Shown piece by piece: positions 16,124 through 24,111 of a stretch of 45,276 bases of DNA. The notes under the pieces were generated by a model, which was not told where the DNA came from, did no database searches, and worked only from the letters and a program-made list of their open reading frames with translations. A program made the position numbers and the translations under genes. This DNA is from Daejeonella sp. (GTDB lineage: Bacteria > Bacteroidota > Bacteroidia > Sphingobacteriales > Sphingobacteriaceae). Position 1 is the stretch's first letter. Every line of letters begins with the position of its first letter. The stretch spans positions 1 to 45,276 of the forward strand of contig NZ_JAUXXZ010000027.1 in the NCBI RefSeq assembly GCF_030684675.1. The letters are read 5' to 3'.

Positions 16124-17350
16124 TCAGCTATTTTTTATCAGAATATCCTTGGCCATAACCATTGGAACACTGATGTATTTTTTCTCCATATAATTCATTA
16201 CACGAGCTAATACCTCACGGGAATTATCATCCATTCCCTCAATCTCATTGACAAATATCTTGTTCAATGCATTTTCTTTAATCTCTTTGATCCTTTGTGG
16301 AACTTCTCGCATGGCGATCTCCACCCGACGCTGTTTTAATACAGGCTTGAACTCTTCAATATTCTGGTCAATGATACGCTCTGCATTAACAAGCTCATCA
16401 TATCTTTCCTTTAAATTATTGTTTGCTATTTCCTGCAGACTGTGAACCTCGATAAATGTAACCGGATTTTTTTCGAGCACTTCGGGGCTGGTATCATTCG
16501 GAACAGCCAGATCAACTATTACTTTTCTGGAAGTATCACCATTTAAAAGTGACTGATAAATATCATTGGTTATGATTGGCTCAGTTGCACTGGTACAGGT
16601 AATTATAGCATCGAAGCCCCCTTTATAGGTTTTTAAGTCTTTGAGGCCAAAAGCCTTACCTCCCAATTCTGCAGCAAGCATTTCAGCATTCTCAATACTT
16701 CGGTTAAAGACCGCAAAGTTTGAGTACTTATGTTTTTTAAGGTATTTGGAAATGTTACGGTTGGTTTCTCCTGCCCCAACAATCAAAATTCTTGCGTTGG
16801 TACACATTTTAAGCTCACGGAGTTTGCGATATGCCAGAGAAACAACTGAAATTGGCTTACGTGCAATGCCTGTATTGGTATAAACTTCTTTTGCTGTTTT
16901 AACAACCCGGCTCATGATCAGGCGTAAATAATCACCGGTAAATCCGGAAACGCGACAGGTTTCATAAGCCTTACGCACCTGAGCAAGAATCTCCTTCTCG
17001 CCAACAACCAGACTTTCAAGTGAACATGAAATTCGGAGTAAATGATTGAGAGCTTCTACATCTTCATAAACCACTACCTGTTTCACAAAGGTATCAACCT
17101 GATCTTCGGAAACCGGCAGGTTAAGTGTCTTAATAAAGTCCTTGACAAAAGAAGCATCAAGGTTTTGATCGGCTGTAAATACAAATTCTACACGATTGCA
17201 AGTACCCAGATAAAATATCTCAGGTATATCAAACTTTGCTTTGACACTTTCGAGACTACTTTCCAAACACTCATTACAGATAACAAACTTACCTAAATCT
17301 TTGAGGTCGACGTACTTATGAGTAAAGGCAATAACTTTTAAATACTTCAA
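16124..17350 (-). CDS. hemA: Glutamyl-tRNA reductase
   Basis: This is the first committed step of the C5 pathway, reducing glutamyl-tRNA to glutamate-1-semialdehyde with NADPH. The 408-residue protein has the catalytic Cys51 in YLGTCNRVEFVF, the conserved CSLESLVVGEKEIL segment, and a nucleotide-binding ILIVGAGETNRNI. A C-terminal dimerisation helix follows. The start codon is TTG (17350-17348) and no nearby ATG fits. It appears to head the hemA-hemCD-hemB transcript, with a likely -7 box at 17379-17386. Confidence 0.96.
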   Translation of the reverse strand: MKYLKVIAFTHKYVDLKDLGKFVICNECLESSLESVKAKFDIPEIFYLGTCNRVEFVFTADQNLDASFVKDFIKTLNLPVSEDQVDTFVKQVVVYEDVEALNHLLRISCSLESLVVGEKEILAQVRKAYETCRVSGFTGDYLRLIMSRVVKTAKEVYTNTGIARKPISVVSLAYRKLRELKMCTNARILIVGAGETNRNISKYLKKHKYSNFAVFNRSIENAEMLAAELGGKAFGLKDLKTYKGGFDAIITCTSATEPIITNDIYQSLLNGDTSRKVIVDLAVPNDTSPEVLEKNPVTFIEVHSLQEIANNNLKERYDELVNAERIIDQNIEEFKPVLKQRRVEIAMREVPQRIKEIKENALNKIFVNEIEGMDDNSREVLARVMNYMEKKYISVPMVMAKDILIKNS

Positions 17351-17378
17351 GTTGCTAATCCTAAATAAAAAACCAATA

Positions 17379-17386
17379 CAAATGTA
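17379..17386 (-). promoter_or_regulatory. Likely hemA -7 box (TACATTTG)
   Basis: On the minus strand this reads tacatttg, an exact match to the Bacteroidota TAnnTTTG -7 consensus, 28 nt upstream of the hemA start. A weak attg at 17403-17406 is the only -33 candidate. Predicted from sequence alone. Confidence 0.42.
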
Positions 17387-17505
17387 ACATATAAGCGATT
17401 TTCAATGTGTCACACCTTTGTAAACACACACGTTTAGAAAGATTATAAATAACACACCAGTGCCGAAAAACCGAAGAAATAAGAGCCTAAGCTAAAGAAT
17501 TAAAC

Positions 17506-18006
17506 CTATTGTAATGTCAGGGATTCCTCCTTTTTATAGAAGAATTGTCCGGTTAAAATTATAAACATCCCGATCATAATTGAAACATCGGCCAGGTTAA
17601 AAATTCCAGTCTGAAACAGTCCCAGATCGAGGTGCAGGAAGTCGGTAACTGAACCATGTACGATACGATCATAAAGATTACCTGTTCCACCACCTATGAC
17701 GAAACACCATCCTACGATCTGCAAATTGGATAAATCTCTTTTGACCAGAACCATGTATAAACCATAAACAAGAAAAATAATGGGAAACACTGAAAGCAGG
17801 ATAATACGAAAGAAATCCGGAAGCGCACTTCCCGCACTTAAAAATGCACCGGTATTTTCGACTTTAGTTAAAGTGAACCAATTACCGAAAATGCTAATTA
17901 CCTCGTTGTGACCGACTTCATTTCTGACAATGATTTTTGAGACCTGATCAAAGCCAAGGTTCAACATGATGATCAAAATGATCATCGCATTACTTATTTT
18001 ACTCAT
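17506..18006 (-). CDS. lspA: Lipoprotein signal peptidase (signal peptidase II)
   Basis: This inner-membrane aspartyl protease removes signal peptides from prolipoproteins. The protein is 166 residues from the preferred ATG at 18006 (MSKISNAMII). An upstream ATG at 18033 would overlap ispG by a further 27 nt. Four helices are evident. Family motifs: DQVSK near the start, VENTGAF, GGGTGNLYDRI with the first catalytic Asp followed by VTDFLHL, and FNLADVSIMIG with the second. The start lies 8 nt inside the end of ispG, implying coupled translation. At least two lipoproteins in this window are potential substrates. Confidence 0.96.
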   Translation of the reverse strand: MSKISNAMIILIIMLNLGFDQVSKIIVRNEVGHNEVISIFGNWFTLTKVENTGAFLSAGSALPDFFRIILLSVFPIIFLVYGLYMVLVKRDLSNLQIVGWCFVIGGGTGNLYDRIVHGSVTDFLHLDLGLFQTGIFNLADVSIMIGMFIILTGQFFYKKEESLTLQ

Positions 18007-20131
18007 GCTCAGGCTCCAGCCAGTTACCATCATCCCGGATGATCCCGATCAGTTCATCGAGTGCATTTTCTGTGTTTACATTCTTCTTGACAACTTCTTT
18101 ACCCCGGTAGAGTGTAATCTTACCCGGACCGGTACCCACGTATCCATAGTCGGCATCAGCCATTTCACCCGGACCGTTCACAATACATCCCATAATTCCT
18201 ATTTTAAGTCCTTTGAGATGATCAGTACGGCTTCGAATCATTTGGGTGGTGATCTGAAGATCAAACAAGGTTCTTCCGCAACTCGGACAGGAAATATATT
18301 CGGTCTTGGAAATCCTTGAACGGGTAGCCTGCAGGATTCCAAAGGAGGTTGAAAGTATCGTTTTAGCAGAAATATCAGGTGCATCTGCCCAAATTCCATC
18401 ACCAAAACCATCCAGCATTAATCCACCGAAGTCAGTTGCAGAATATAATTGAAAGTTCTCGTTGTTTGTTGTCTGTTGTCTGTTGTCTATTGTCAGGCTG
18501 GATTCATCGATCTGTAAATCCGATTTGCCGGGTAACTGATAACCGGTAACTGGTAACCCATAAGACCGCTTAATTATCACAGGCATTTCAAGCCCCATTT
18601 CCAACAGTTTAAAAAATGCCTGACGCTGATCCTGTAATCCGCAGATTGATTGAGTTTCAAGCACAAAAACCAGAGTATTATCCAAAGGAATCTCATTGAA
18701 AAGATCCGATTCAATATCTGTACCCGAGATTGCAACCAGATTCAAAGAAGTATCACGTACCTCTGCAGTAACATATTCTTTAAGAGTATAGTAAGGATGG
18801 CAATTGCTTTTATTTTGAAGCACTTTCCAGGTTGAATAATTGTAAAGCTGCTTCAGATTCCCCGGAAAATTAAAAGACGGAAGTTCATCAGCCAGATAAA
18901 CAAAATCGGTGGACTGCTCCGCCATATTATACTTATCAAGCAGGGCAGAATACAGATATCCCACTTCGGACAAAATTGCCGGATCCTTAAGATTTTTCTT
19001 TGAAATATCAATTACCACCCGTGGAACCTGATGCCCTCCTATAAAGGTATTGAGTTCAGACGTATGGCGTTTTTTGTATTCATACGGATTATGTGTTATC
19101 AGTTGTCTGTTGTCTGTTGCCGGGCTGGATTCCTCTGATAACCCGATAGCTATCGGGTGATAACTGGTAACTGATAACTGATTACTGGCAACTGATAACT
19201 GATAACTGCTAACAGATAACTCTCTCCACTTATATCTATCAGCTAAGGCAATTGCAACCGGTGTTTCAAACTCAGGATCTTCGGTCAGGGATACACGAAT
19301 GGTATCTCCCAGTCCATCCTCAAGCAAAGCACCAATTCCCACAGCAGATTTGATCCGGCCGTCTTCGCCATCACCAGCTTCGGTCACGCCGAGATGAAGG
19401 GGATAATTCATTCCCTCTTTCACCATGGTTTCTACAAGCAGGCGATATGCCTGTACCATGACCTGAGGATTGCTGGATTTCATCGAAATAACAAGGTTAT
19501 AATAGTTCAAATCCTCGCACATCCGCATGAATTCCATTGCCGACTCGACCATGCCACGGGGAGTGTCCCCATAGTGGCTCATGATCCGGTCTGAAAGCGA
19601 GCCATGATTGGTTCCAATCCTCATCGCAGTCCCGTATTCTTTACAAACCTTTACCAGAGGGGCAAATTTCTTGTATATTCTTTCAAGTTCTGCCTGATAT
19701 TCAGCGCTGGTGTATTCAAAATTTTCAAAGCGCTTTTTATCTGCATAATTACCAGGGTTGATTCGCACTTTTTCAACAATCCGGGCAGCTTCTTCTGCAG
19801 CATTGGGAGTAAAATGTATATCGGCAATCAGAGGTACATCATAGCCCCTGTACTTCAATTCCTTTTTTATGTTAGCCAGATTTTTTGCTTCCTTAACACT
19901 TGGGGCAGTAATCCGCACATATTCGCAGCCGGCATCAACCATGCGAATAGATTGCTCAACCGTACCAATGGTATCCATGGTATCTGTGGTGGTCATACTC
20001 TGAATCCTGATCGGATTGTGAGCACCCATCGGAATATGACCGATCGTTACCTCACGGGTTAAAAATCTGGAATAAGTATTTAGTGAATTACAATACTTGC
20101 CATCAAGGGCAGGAAAAGTGTTTTTAGTCAT
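17999..20131 (-). CDS. ispG: 4-hydroxy-3-methylbut-2-enyl diphosphate synthase (three-domain IspG) with two in-frame repeat insertions
   Basis: This is the MEP isoprenoid pathway enzyme, carrying a 4Fe-4S cluster. The TIM-barrel domain (about 20-300) includes VRINPGNYADKKRF and MRIGTNHGSLSDRI. A middle domain typical of Bacteroidota, chlamydial and plant-type IspG follows. The C-terminal domain has the cluster cysteines in ISCPSCGRTLFDL and IMGCIVNGPGEMADADYGYVG. The protein has 710 residues; I expect about 630-670 for this type. The excess is two low-complexity tracts, about residues 305-347 (with NQLSVTSYHP) and 526-557 (with GYQLPGKSDLQ). Both are encoded by a dispersed repeat found elsewhere only between genes. 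Both insertions keep frame and all motifs are intact, so the enzyme is probably active. Confidence 0.95.
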   Translation of the reverse strand: MTKNTFPALDGKYCNSLNTYSRFLTREVTIGHIPMGAHNPIRIQSMTTTDTMDTIGTVEQSIRMVDAGCEYVRITAPSVKEAKNLANIKKELKYRGYDVPLIADIHFTPNAAEEAARIVEKVRINPGNYADKKRFENFEYTSAEYQAELERIYKKFAPLVKVCKEYGTAMRIGTNHGSLSDRIMSHYGDTPRGMVESAMEFMRMCEDLNYYNLVISMKSSNPQVMVQAYRLLVETMVKEGMNYPLHLGVTEAGDGEDGRIKSAVGIGALLEDGLGDTIRVSLTEDPEFETPVAIALADRYKWRELSVSSYQLSVASNQLSVTSYHPIAIGLSEESSPATDNRQLITHNPYEYKKRHTSELNTFIGGHQVPRVVIDISKKNLKDPAILSEVGYLYSALLDKYNMAEQSTDFVYLADELPSFNFPGNLKQLYNYSTWKVLQNKSNCHPYYTLKEYVTAEVRDTSLNLVAISGTDIESDLFNEIPLDNTLVFVLETQSICGLQDQRQAFFKLLEMGLEMPVIIKRSYGLPVTGYQLPGKSDLQIDESSLTIDNRQQTTNNENFQLYSATDFGGLMLDGFGDGIWADAPDISAKTILSTSFGILQATRSRISKTEYISCPSCGRTLFDLQITTQMIRSRTDHLKGLKIGIMGCIVNGPGEMADADYGYVGTGPGKITLYRGKEVVKKNVNTENALDELIGIIRDDGNWLEPEHE
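18461..18556. repeat. Dispersed-repeat insertion 2 inside ispG
   Basis: About 96 nt contain gttgtctgttgtct-type units (18461-18495), then ggctggattcatc, then taactg/ggtaac units (18531-18557). It shares the block order and near-identical sequence of 19091-19219. It translates in frame to about 32 residues between MPVIIKRSYG and NENFQLYSATD, which would normally lie close together. Confidence 0.8.
19091..19219. repeat. Dispersed-repeat insertion 1 inside ispG
   Basis: About 129 nt hold tgtctgttgtctgttg units (19103-19120), ggctggattcctc, a perfect 18-bp palindrome acccgatagctatcgggt (19141-19158), and then six or so taactg units. It adds 43 codons between KWREL and NPYEYKKRH, two segments that are adjacent in ordinary IspG proteins as I remember them. 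Confidence 0.82.
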
Positions 20132-20151
20132 CCAGCGAAATCAAAATTTTT

Positions 20152-20159
20152 CAAAAATA
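20152..20159 (-). promoter_or_regulatory. Possible ispG -7 box (TATTTTTG)
   Basis: The minus strand reads tatttttg, fitting TAnnTTTG, 20 nt upstream of the ispG ATG. No good -33 element is seen. Tentative. Confidence 0.35.
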
Positions 20160-20213
20160 CATATTATAGGGGGAATGTTGGATTGGGACTAGCGGAAATT
20201 TTCCTGTGGTTGG

Positions 20214-20238
20214 TTCTCGCTTTCGCGAGAATGACAAG
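20214..20238 (-). repeat. Second copy of the REP-like palindrome targeted by the IS110
   Basis: On the minus strand this reads cttgtcattctcgcgaaag and continues cgagaa. It is a 7-bp stem (ttctcgc/gcgagaa) with a GAAA loop, preceded by ttgtca. It differs from the IS110-interrupted copy by a paired C-G to T-A change that keeps the stem. It sits in the 248-nt ispG/hydrolase intergenic region, next to a cctgtggttggt unit (20203-20214) also seen at 39699-39710. Confidence 0.75.
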
Positions 20239-20379
20239 TGTTGTTAGGGGTTAGGAGATTACAGCCTCCGCTGGAATCGAAATGCGAACCGTATAATAAA
20301 TTCCTGTGCTTGGTGTTATCCCACAATTATGAATAAATCTGCCAGAAAAGTATTATATTCATTTTAAAACTTATTCAAA

Positions 20380-21642
20380 TTGAAAAGAAGAAATTTTCTA
20401 AAAACATCTGCAATCGGCTCTGCCGTTATAGCTTCTTCGGGATTATTATCCTTTCAGTCGGGAATGGCTAACATAGCACCTGGCATTCCATCTATAAAAA
20501 ATCCATTAAACCTGTATGGTTCCTTAGAACCAGTTCTTGAAGGAATCCGGGCGAACAATCCTATGGATCTGACCGTTGCAAACTGGAGAAAAAAGAATCC
20601 AAAGGGCAGTTATAAAAAATGGCAGGCCGCAGCCAGAAAATGTCTACTGGAGGGACTGCACTATAACCCCGGACCATTAAACCTGGCACCAGAAGTGATT
20701 CAAAAAGAAGACAGGGGCACCCACACTTTCGAAAAAATACTTTTTAATACTACTCCATGGCATCGGCTTGAGGCTTACCTCTTATTGCCAAAAGGAATTA
20801 AAAAACCAGTTCCGGGTATCGTTGCACTGCATGAATGGGGAGGCCCTATGGGCTTTGGCAAAGACCGGATCGCCAATGGCGGGAAGGATCATGAGCTATT
20901 GGTGAAACATCGTAAAGAATACTATGAAGGTGCCTATTTAACAGAAGAACTGGTTAACAGAGGCTATGCTGTTATCGTTATAGATGCACATCATTTCGGT
21001 GCCCGTGTTCCTAAAGGCATCAATGGAATACCTCTTAACTTTGATCCTTTTTCATTATCAGCCGGGGAATACAATCAGTTTGATACTAAGATCCGTGATC
21101 TTTTATATTATGGTGTAAGGCAGTTAAATTGGGCGGGGACTACCTGGGCAGGCATAAACTACTTTGACGATTCAAGATGTATTGATTATTTAGCTACCCG
21201 CCCGGAAGTGGATATGAAAAGAATGGGAGTAACAGGCTTATCTGGTGGAGGATGGAGAACCAATATCCTTGCGGCACTGGATACACGGATAAAGGCTTCA
21301 GTAAGCGTTGGATGGATGACTACCGGCGACACGCAGCAACATTATAATCTTAGCGGCGCTGTTGGAAGCTTTTGTTTATTGCCGGGAGTTTTGAACAGGA
21401 TGGATATTCCGGATCTTGCAGCTATGAGTGCTCCAAATGCTTGTATGATTGTAGTGGGTGAAGAAGATCCCCTTTTCCCGGAAGAAGGAAAAATGAAAGC
21501 CAAAGCAGAAATCCAGTCCGCTTTCGACTGGGCAGGAAAAGGCGATAACACTTCATTTTATTCTCCTAAAACGGTACATAATTACAATCGGGATATTCAG
21601 GAAAAAGCGTATGCCTGGCTGGAAAAACATCTCAAAGGTTAA
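20380..21642 (+). CDS. Tat-type secreted alpha/beta hydrolase (dienelactone hydrolase/acetyl xylan esterase-like)
   Basis: The protein has 420 residues with a TTG start. The N-terminus KRRNFLKTSAIGSAVIASS is a twin-arginine-like signal (RRNFLK). The hydrolase fold shows PVPGIVALHEWGG (oxyanion region), the nucleophile elbow GVTGLSGGGW (GxSxG), an acid-loop candidate VVGEEDPLFPEEG, and a late His in KTVHNYNRD. Bacteroidota have many such exported esterase-like proteins acting on polysaccharide side groups or xenobiotic esters. The substrate cannot be told here. It stands alone, with no polysaccharide-utilisation genes adjacent. Confidence 0.85.
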   Translation: MKRRNFLKTSAIGSAVIASSGLLSFQSGMANIAPGIPSIKNPLNLYGSLEPVLEGIRANNPMDLTVANWRKKNPKGSYKKWQAAARKCLLEGLHYNPGPLNLAPEVIQKEDRGTHTFEKILFNTTPWHRLEAYLLLPKGIKKPVPGIVALHEWGGPMGFGKDRIANGGKDHELLVKHRKEYYEGAYLTEELVNRGYAVIVIDAHHFGARVPKGINGIPLNFDPFSLSAGEYNQFDTKIRDLLYYGVRQLNWAGTTWAGINYFDDSRCIDYLATRPEVDMKRMGVTGLSGGGWRTNILAALDTRIKASVSVGWMTTGDTQQHYNLSGAVGSFCLLPGVLNRMDIPDLAAMSAPNACMIVVGEEDPLFPEEGKMKAKAEIQSAFDWAGKGDNTSFYSPKTVHNYNRDIQEKAYAWLEKHLKG

Positions 21643-21821
21643 AGAATTTTCTTTTATTGATTATTCTGCAGGATTACATTATTTAGCCTGTTTAGATATA
21701 AGAAAGGGTTAAATAATACGGTTATAAATGGTCGGATAAGGGTATGGGACAAAAATATTTTGATTTTTGAAACCAATACCTGCGTGTTATAGGCCAGTTC
21801 AGCCCTTTCCTCCGAGGGTAG

Positions 21822-21867
21822 TTCCGGCATGAAATTGCGTTCAATTTCAAATTACGAATAGCCGGAA
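21822..21867. repeat. Nested hairpin in the 21643-22231 gene-free stretch
   Basis: ttccggc (21822-21828) pairs with gccggaa (21861-21867). Inside, tgaaattg (21830-21837) pairs with caatttca (21842-21849) across a CGTT loop. The surrounding 21643-22036 has no supported gene, only GC-rich fragments such as gcgcacgcgccgc near 21941. A terminator role for the hydrolase gene is not evident, as there is no T-run. Confidence 0.55.
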
Positions 21868-22036
21868 GCTACCTCCTCCGGCAAGGTTTATTTTACCCGG
21901 AGCTGTTTTTCATAGGGACAGGCAGCCCGGCGCTGCTGGTGCGCACGCGCCGCACGTTCCAGGAATTAAATAAAGAAGCACACGCGACACGAGTGCACTA
22001 GCAAGGATTGGAATCCAGATTGGAATTTTTTATAAT

Positions 22037-22191
22037 GACCCTGAAGGGGTCAAATGTTTATAGAATTATATTAAAACGGAGATTCGACCCTGAAGGGGTC
22101 GCACGTGAGAATTTTAAATACATACGACCCCTTCAGGGTCGGAAAACGGAGGTTTACGGTGTTTCTATAAACATTCGACCCCTTCAGGGTC
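22037..22191. repeat. Four-copy palindromic array (gaccctgaaggggtc), two forward and two inverted
   Basis: The 15-mer occurs at 22037-22051 and 22086-22100, and inverted at 22126-22140 and 22177-22191. The outer arms extend to about 29 of 30 matching bases (22037-22066 against 22162-22191). aaaacggag is also repeated directly (22073 and 22143). The whole forms a large nested cruciform, probably a dispersed non-autonomous element. The small open frame crossing it is an artefact. Confidence 0.9.
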
Positions 22192-22231
22192 GAAGAACAA
22201 AAACCTTCACCGGACACTAGTGATTTGCGCA

Positions 22232-22855
22232 TTAAAACCCCATCGCATACAGAATAATATTCACCCCAAACTTGGTATTATCTTCTGCGTAAAAACGCTT
22301 ATTCCTGAAATCATAATCCCACTCGCAACCATAATCCTTATTGCTGTAAAGCACGCCAATGCGGCCGTTTATTTCAATAGCTTTCAAATAATCATGAACC
22401 AGGTCATCACCCCAGCCATTCAGCTCAAAGGAAGTAGTTGGAGGCCCCTTTTCAAATTTGAAAAAGGATCGGTAGATCTCATGGCTATTGGGTATTTTCT
22501 TCAAAGCTGCAGGTCCGAACAATGAGCTCATCTGTGCTTCAAATGATTTTGCAAAAAGGCCGTCTATGTCATGATTACAATCATCCACAAAAACGAAACC
22601 CCCATTCTCCACATATTTCTTAAAGTTGGTCTTTTCCTGCTGATTAAACTGAACCAGCTTATGTCCGCTGAGATAAGTAAACGGATACAAAAACAGCTCA
22701 CTATCAGCCAGATCCACAATTTTTTCTTCCTGATTTATAGGAACGGTAGTATACTCCACCAGTGAGTTCAACAGATTTGCAGGCATACGCTGATCGGTAT
22801 CCCAGTTACCTGAGCGATATTTTATTCTTGCAAATATGAACCTTGAACTAAACAT
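22232..22855 (-). CDS. DUF4159 domain protein
   Basis: The protein has 207 residues. The DUF4159 pattern is seen: FIFARIKYRSGNWDTDQRMPANLLNSL at the N-terminus, LYPFTYLSGHKLVQFN, the glycine/acidic turn YVENGGFVFVDDCNHD, and CEWDYDFRNKRFYAEDNTKFGVNIILYAM at the end. No signal peptide or membrane helix is obvious, although relatives are often exported. It is divergent from the MoxR gene with 155 nt between them. DUF4159 genes commonly accompany MoxR-DUF58-BatA clusters, so it probably belongs to the same functional unit. Its biochemical role is unknown; the fold resembles glutamine-amidotransferase-like domains. Confidence 0.87.
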   Translation of the reverse strand: MFSSRFIFARIKYRSGNWDTDQRMPANLLNSLVEYTTVPINQEEKIVDLADSELFLYPFTYLSGHKLVQFNQQEKTNFKKYVENGGFVFVDDCNHDIDGLFAKSFEAQMSSLFGPAALKKIPNSHEIYRSFFKFEKGPPTTSFELNGWGDDLVHDYLKAIEINGRIGVLYSNKDYGCEWDYDFRNKRFYAEDNTKFGVNIILYAMGF

Positions 22856-23010
22856 TCAACTAAATTATTGCTATAATTATTCCGAAAAGAGTTTTCGGGG
22901 CTATTTTATGTAAATTAGCTGATATACCGACATAAATTCTCCTCGTTTCAACCAATTTATTTTTAATTTTCCCAATTATTACATTCCGCTAACCAGCAAT
23001 CATTCAGAAT

Positions 23011-24009
23011 TTGGAAATTTCAGAGAACAATATTAAAACAATCCTCGCTAAACTTCCGGGATTAAAAAAAGAGGTTCAAAAAGTAATCGTAGGACAAGAC
23101 CAGGTATTGGAGGAACTGATCATTACTTTAATGGCAGGTGGTCATTGCTTATTGGAAGGAGTTCCCGGACTTGCCAAGACCCTGATGGTCAAAACACTTT
23201 CACAGGCGCTTGACCTATCATTCCGAAGAATACAATTTACACCCGATCTGATGCCGACCGATATAATAGGCACCGAGATTCTGGAGGAAGACCATGCAAC
23301 CGGAAAACGCTTCTTTAAGTTTAACAAAGGTCCCCTATTCGCAAATATCATCCTTGCCGACGAGATCAACCGGACACCTCCTAAAACACAATCTGCATTG
23401 CTTGAAGCTATGCAGGAATTTGAGGTAACCTACGGCGGACAAACTTATCCTCTGGATCGTCCTTTCTTTATTCTGGCAACTCAAAATCCAATTGAGCAGG
23501 CAGGTACCTATCCATTGCCGGAGGCACAGTTAGACCGCTTTCTTCTTTTTGTTAAAATCGGTTATCCGAACGAGCAGGAAGAATATGGAATTCTGAGCAG
23601 CACAACGGGTTCAAAAACACAAACGGTAGAACCTGTTTTAACCGGAGAAGAGATTCGGCAGATTCAATCCCTGGTGCGGGATGTAAGTATCAGCGATGAC
23701 CTGATAAACTATGTTGGAAAGCTGATTCGTACAAGCCGTCCGGATACAACGACATCAGATTATGTTAAAGAATGGGTAAGATGGGGCGCCGGTCCACGTG
23801 CCGGGCAGGCACTGATCCTGACCGCAAAAGCCAGAGCACTTTTAAAAGGTCGTTATGCCGTGATCATGGAAGACCTTCATACCATGGCCTACCCTGTTTT
23901 AAGACATCGTATCCTGGTAAATTTTAAAGCCGAAGCCGAAAATGTGAGTACTGACATGGTAACCGCCGAACTGATCAGAACGATCGAAAGACCAAAGATC
24001 AGTGTTTAG
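23011..24009 (+). CDS. MoxR-family AAA+ ATPase
   Basis: The protein has 332 residues with a TTG start; the next in-frame Met is at residue 41, too late to keep the Walker A lead-in. Walker A is GVPGLAKT (50-57). Walker B lies in ANIILADEINR (about 112-122). Sensor 1 and arginine-finger regions are in FILATQNPIEQ and PLPEAQLDRF. MoxR ATPases act as chaperones that insert cofactors or mature complexes with VWA-domain partners. The next gene is a DUF58 partner, the classic neighbour. It is the first gene of a five-gene co-directional run. Confidence 0.95.
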   Translation: MEISENNIKTILAKLPGLKKEVQKVIVGQDQVLEELIITLMAGGHCLLEGVPGLAKTLMVKTLSQALDLSFRRIQFTPDLMPTDIIGTEILEEDHATGKRFFKFNKGPLFANIILADEINRTPPKTQSALLEAMQEFEVTYGGQTYPLDRPFFILATQNPIEQAGTYPLPEAQLDRFLLFVKIGYPNEQEEYGILSSTTGSKTQTVEPVLTGEEIRQIQSLVRDVSISDDLINYVGKLIRTSRPDTTTSDYVKEWVRWGAGPRAGQALILTAKARALLKGRYAVIMEDLHTMAYPVLRHRILVNFKAEAENVSTDMVTAELIRTIERPKISV

Positions 24010-24061
24010 AGATTCTACAAAAGATAAGTACTAATATTCTAATGAAATCTCTCATGTCCCA

Positions 24062-24107
24062 CATCTCATATCTCATATCTCATGTCTCATATCTCATATC
24101 TCCCATC
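24062..24107. repeat. Heptamer-like tandem repeat (atctcat) before the DUF58 gene
   Basis: About 6.5 imperfect copies of atctcat lie directly upstream of the DUF58 ATG, inside the operon. The frame stays open through it from 24082, but translation there would give an unnatural repetitive lead. I therefore treat it as untranslated spacer. Confidence 0.8.
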
Positions 24108-24111
24108 TTGT

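Noticed and set aside
22037-22191. A regular repeat array that could suggest CRISPR.
   Set aside because: The copies alternate orientation, spacing is uneven (34, 25, 36 nt) and the intervening sequence is itself partly repeated; it is a nested palindrome.
22008-22220. A 70-codon open frame running through the gaccctgaaggggtc array.
   Set aside because: Its peptide simply mirrors the repeat (RPLQGR twice); not a gene.
24082-24111. An upstream ATG for the DUF58 gene.
   Set aside because: The ten extra codons are part of the atctcat tandem repeat; the ATG at 24112 fits the family start.
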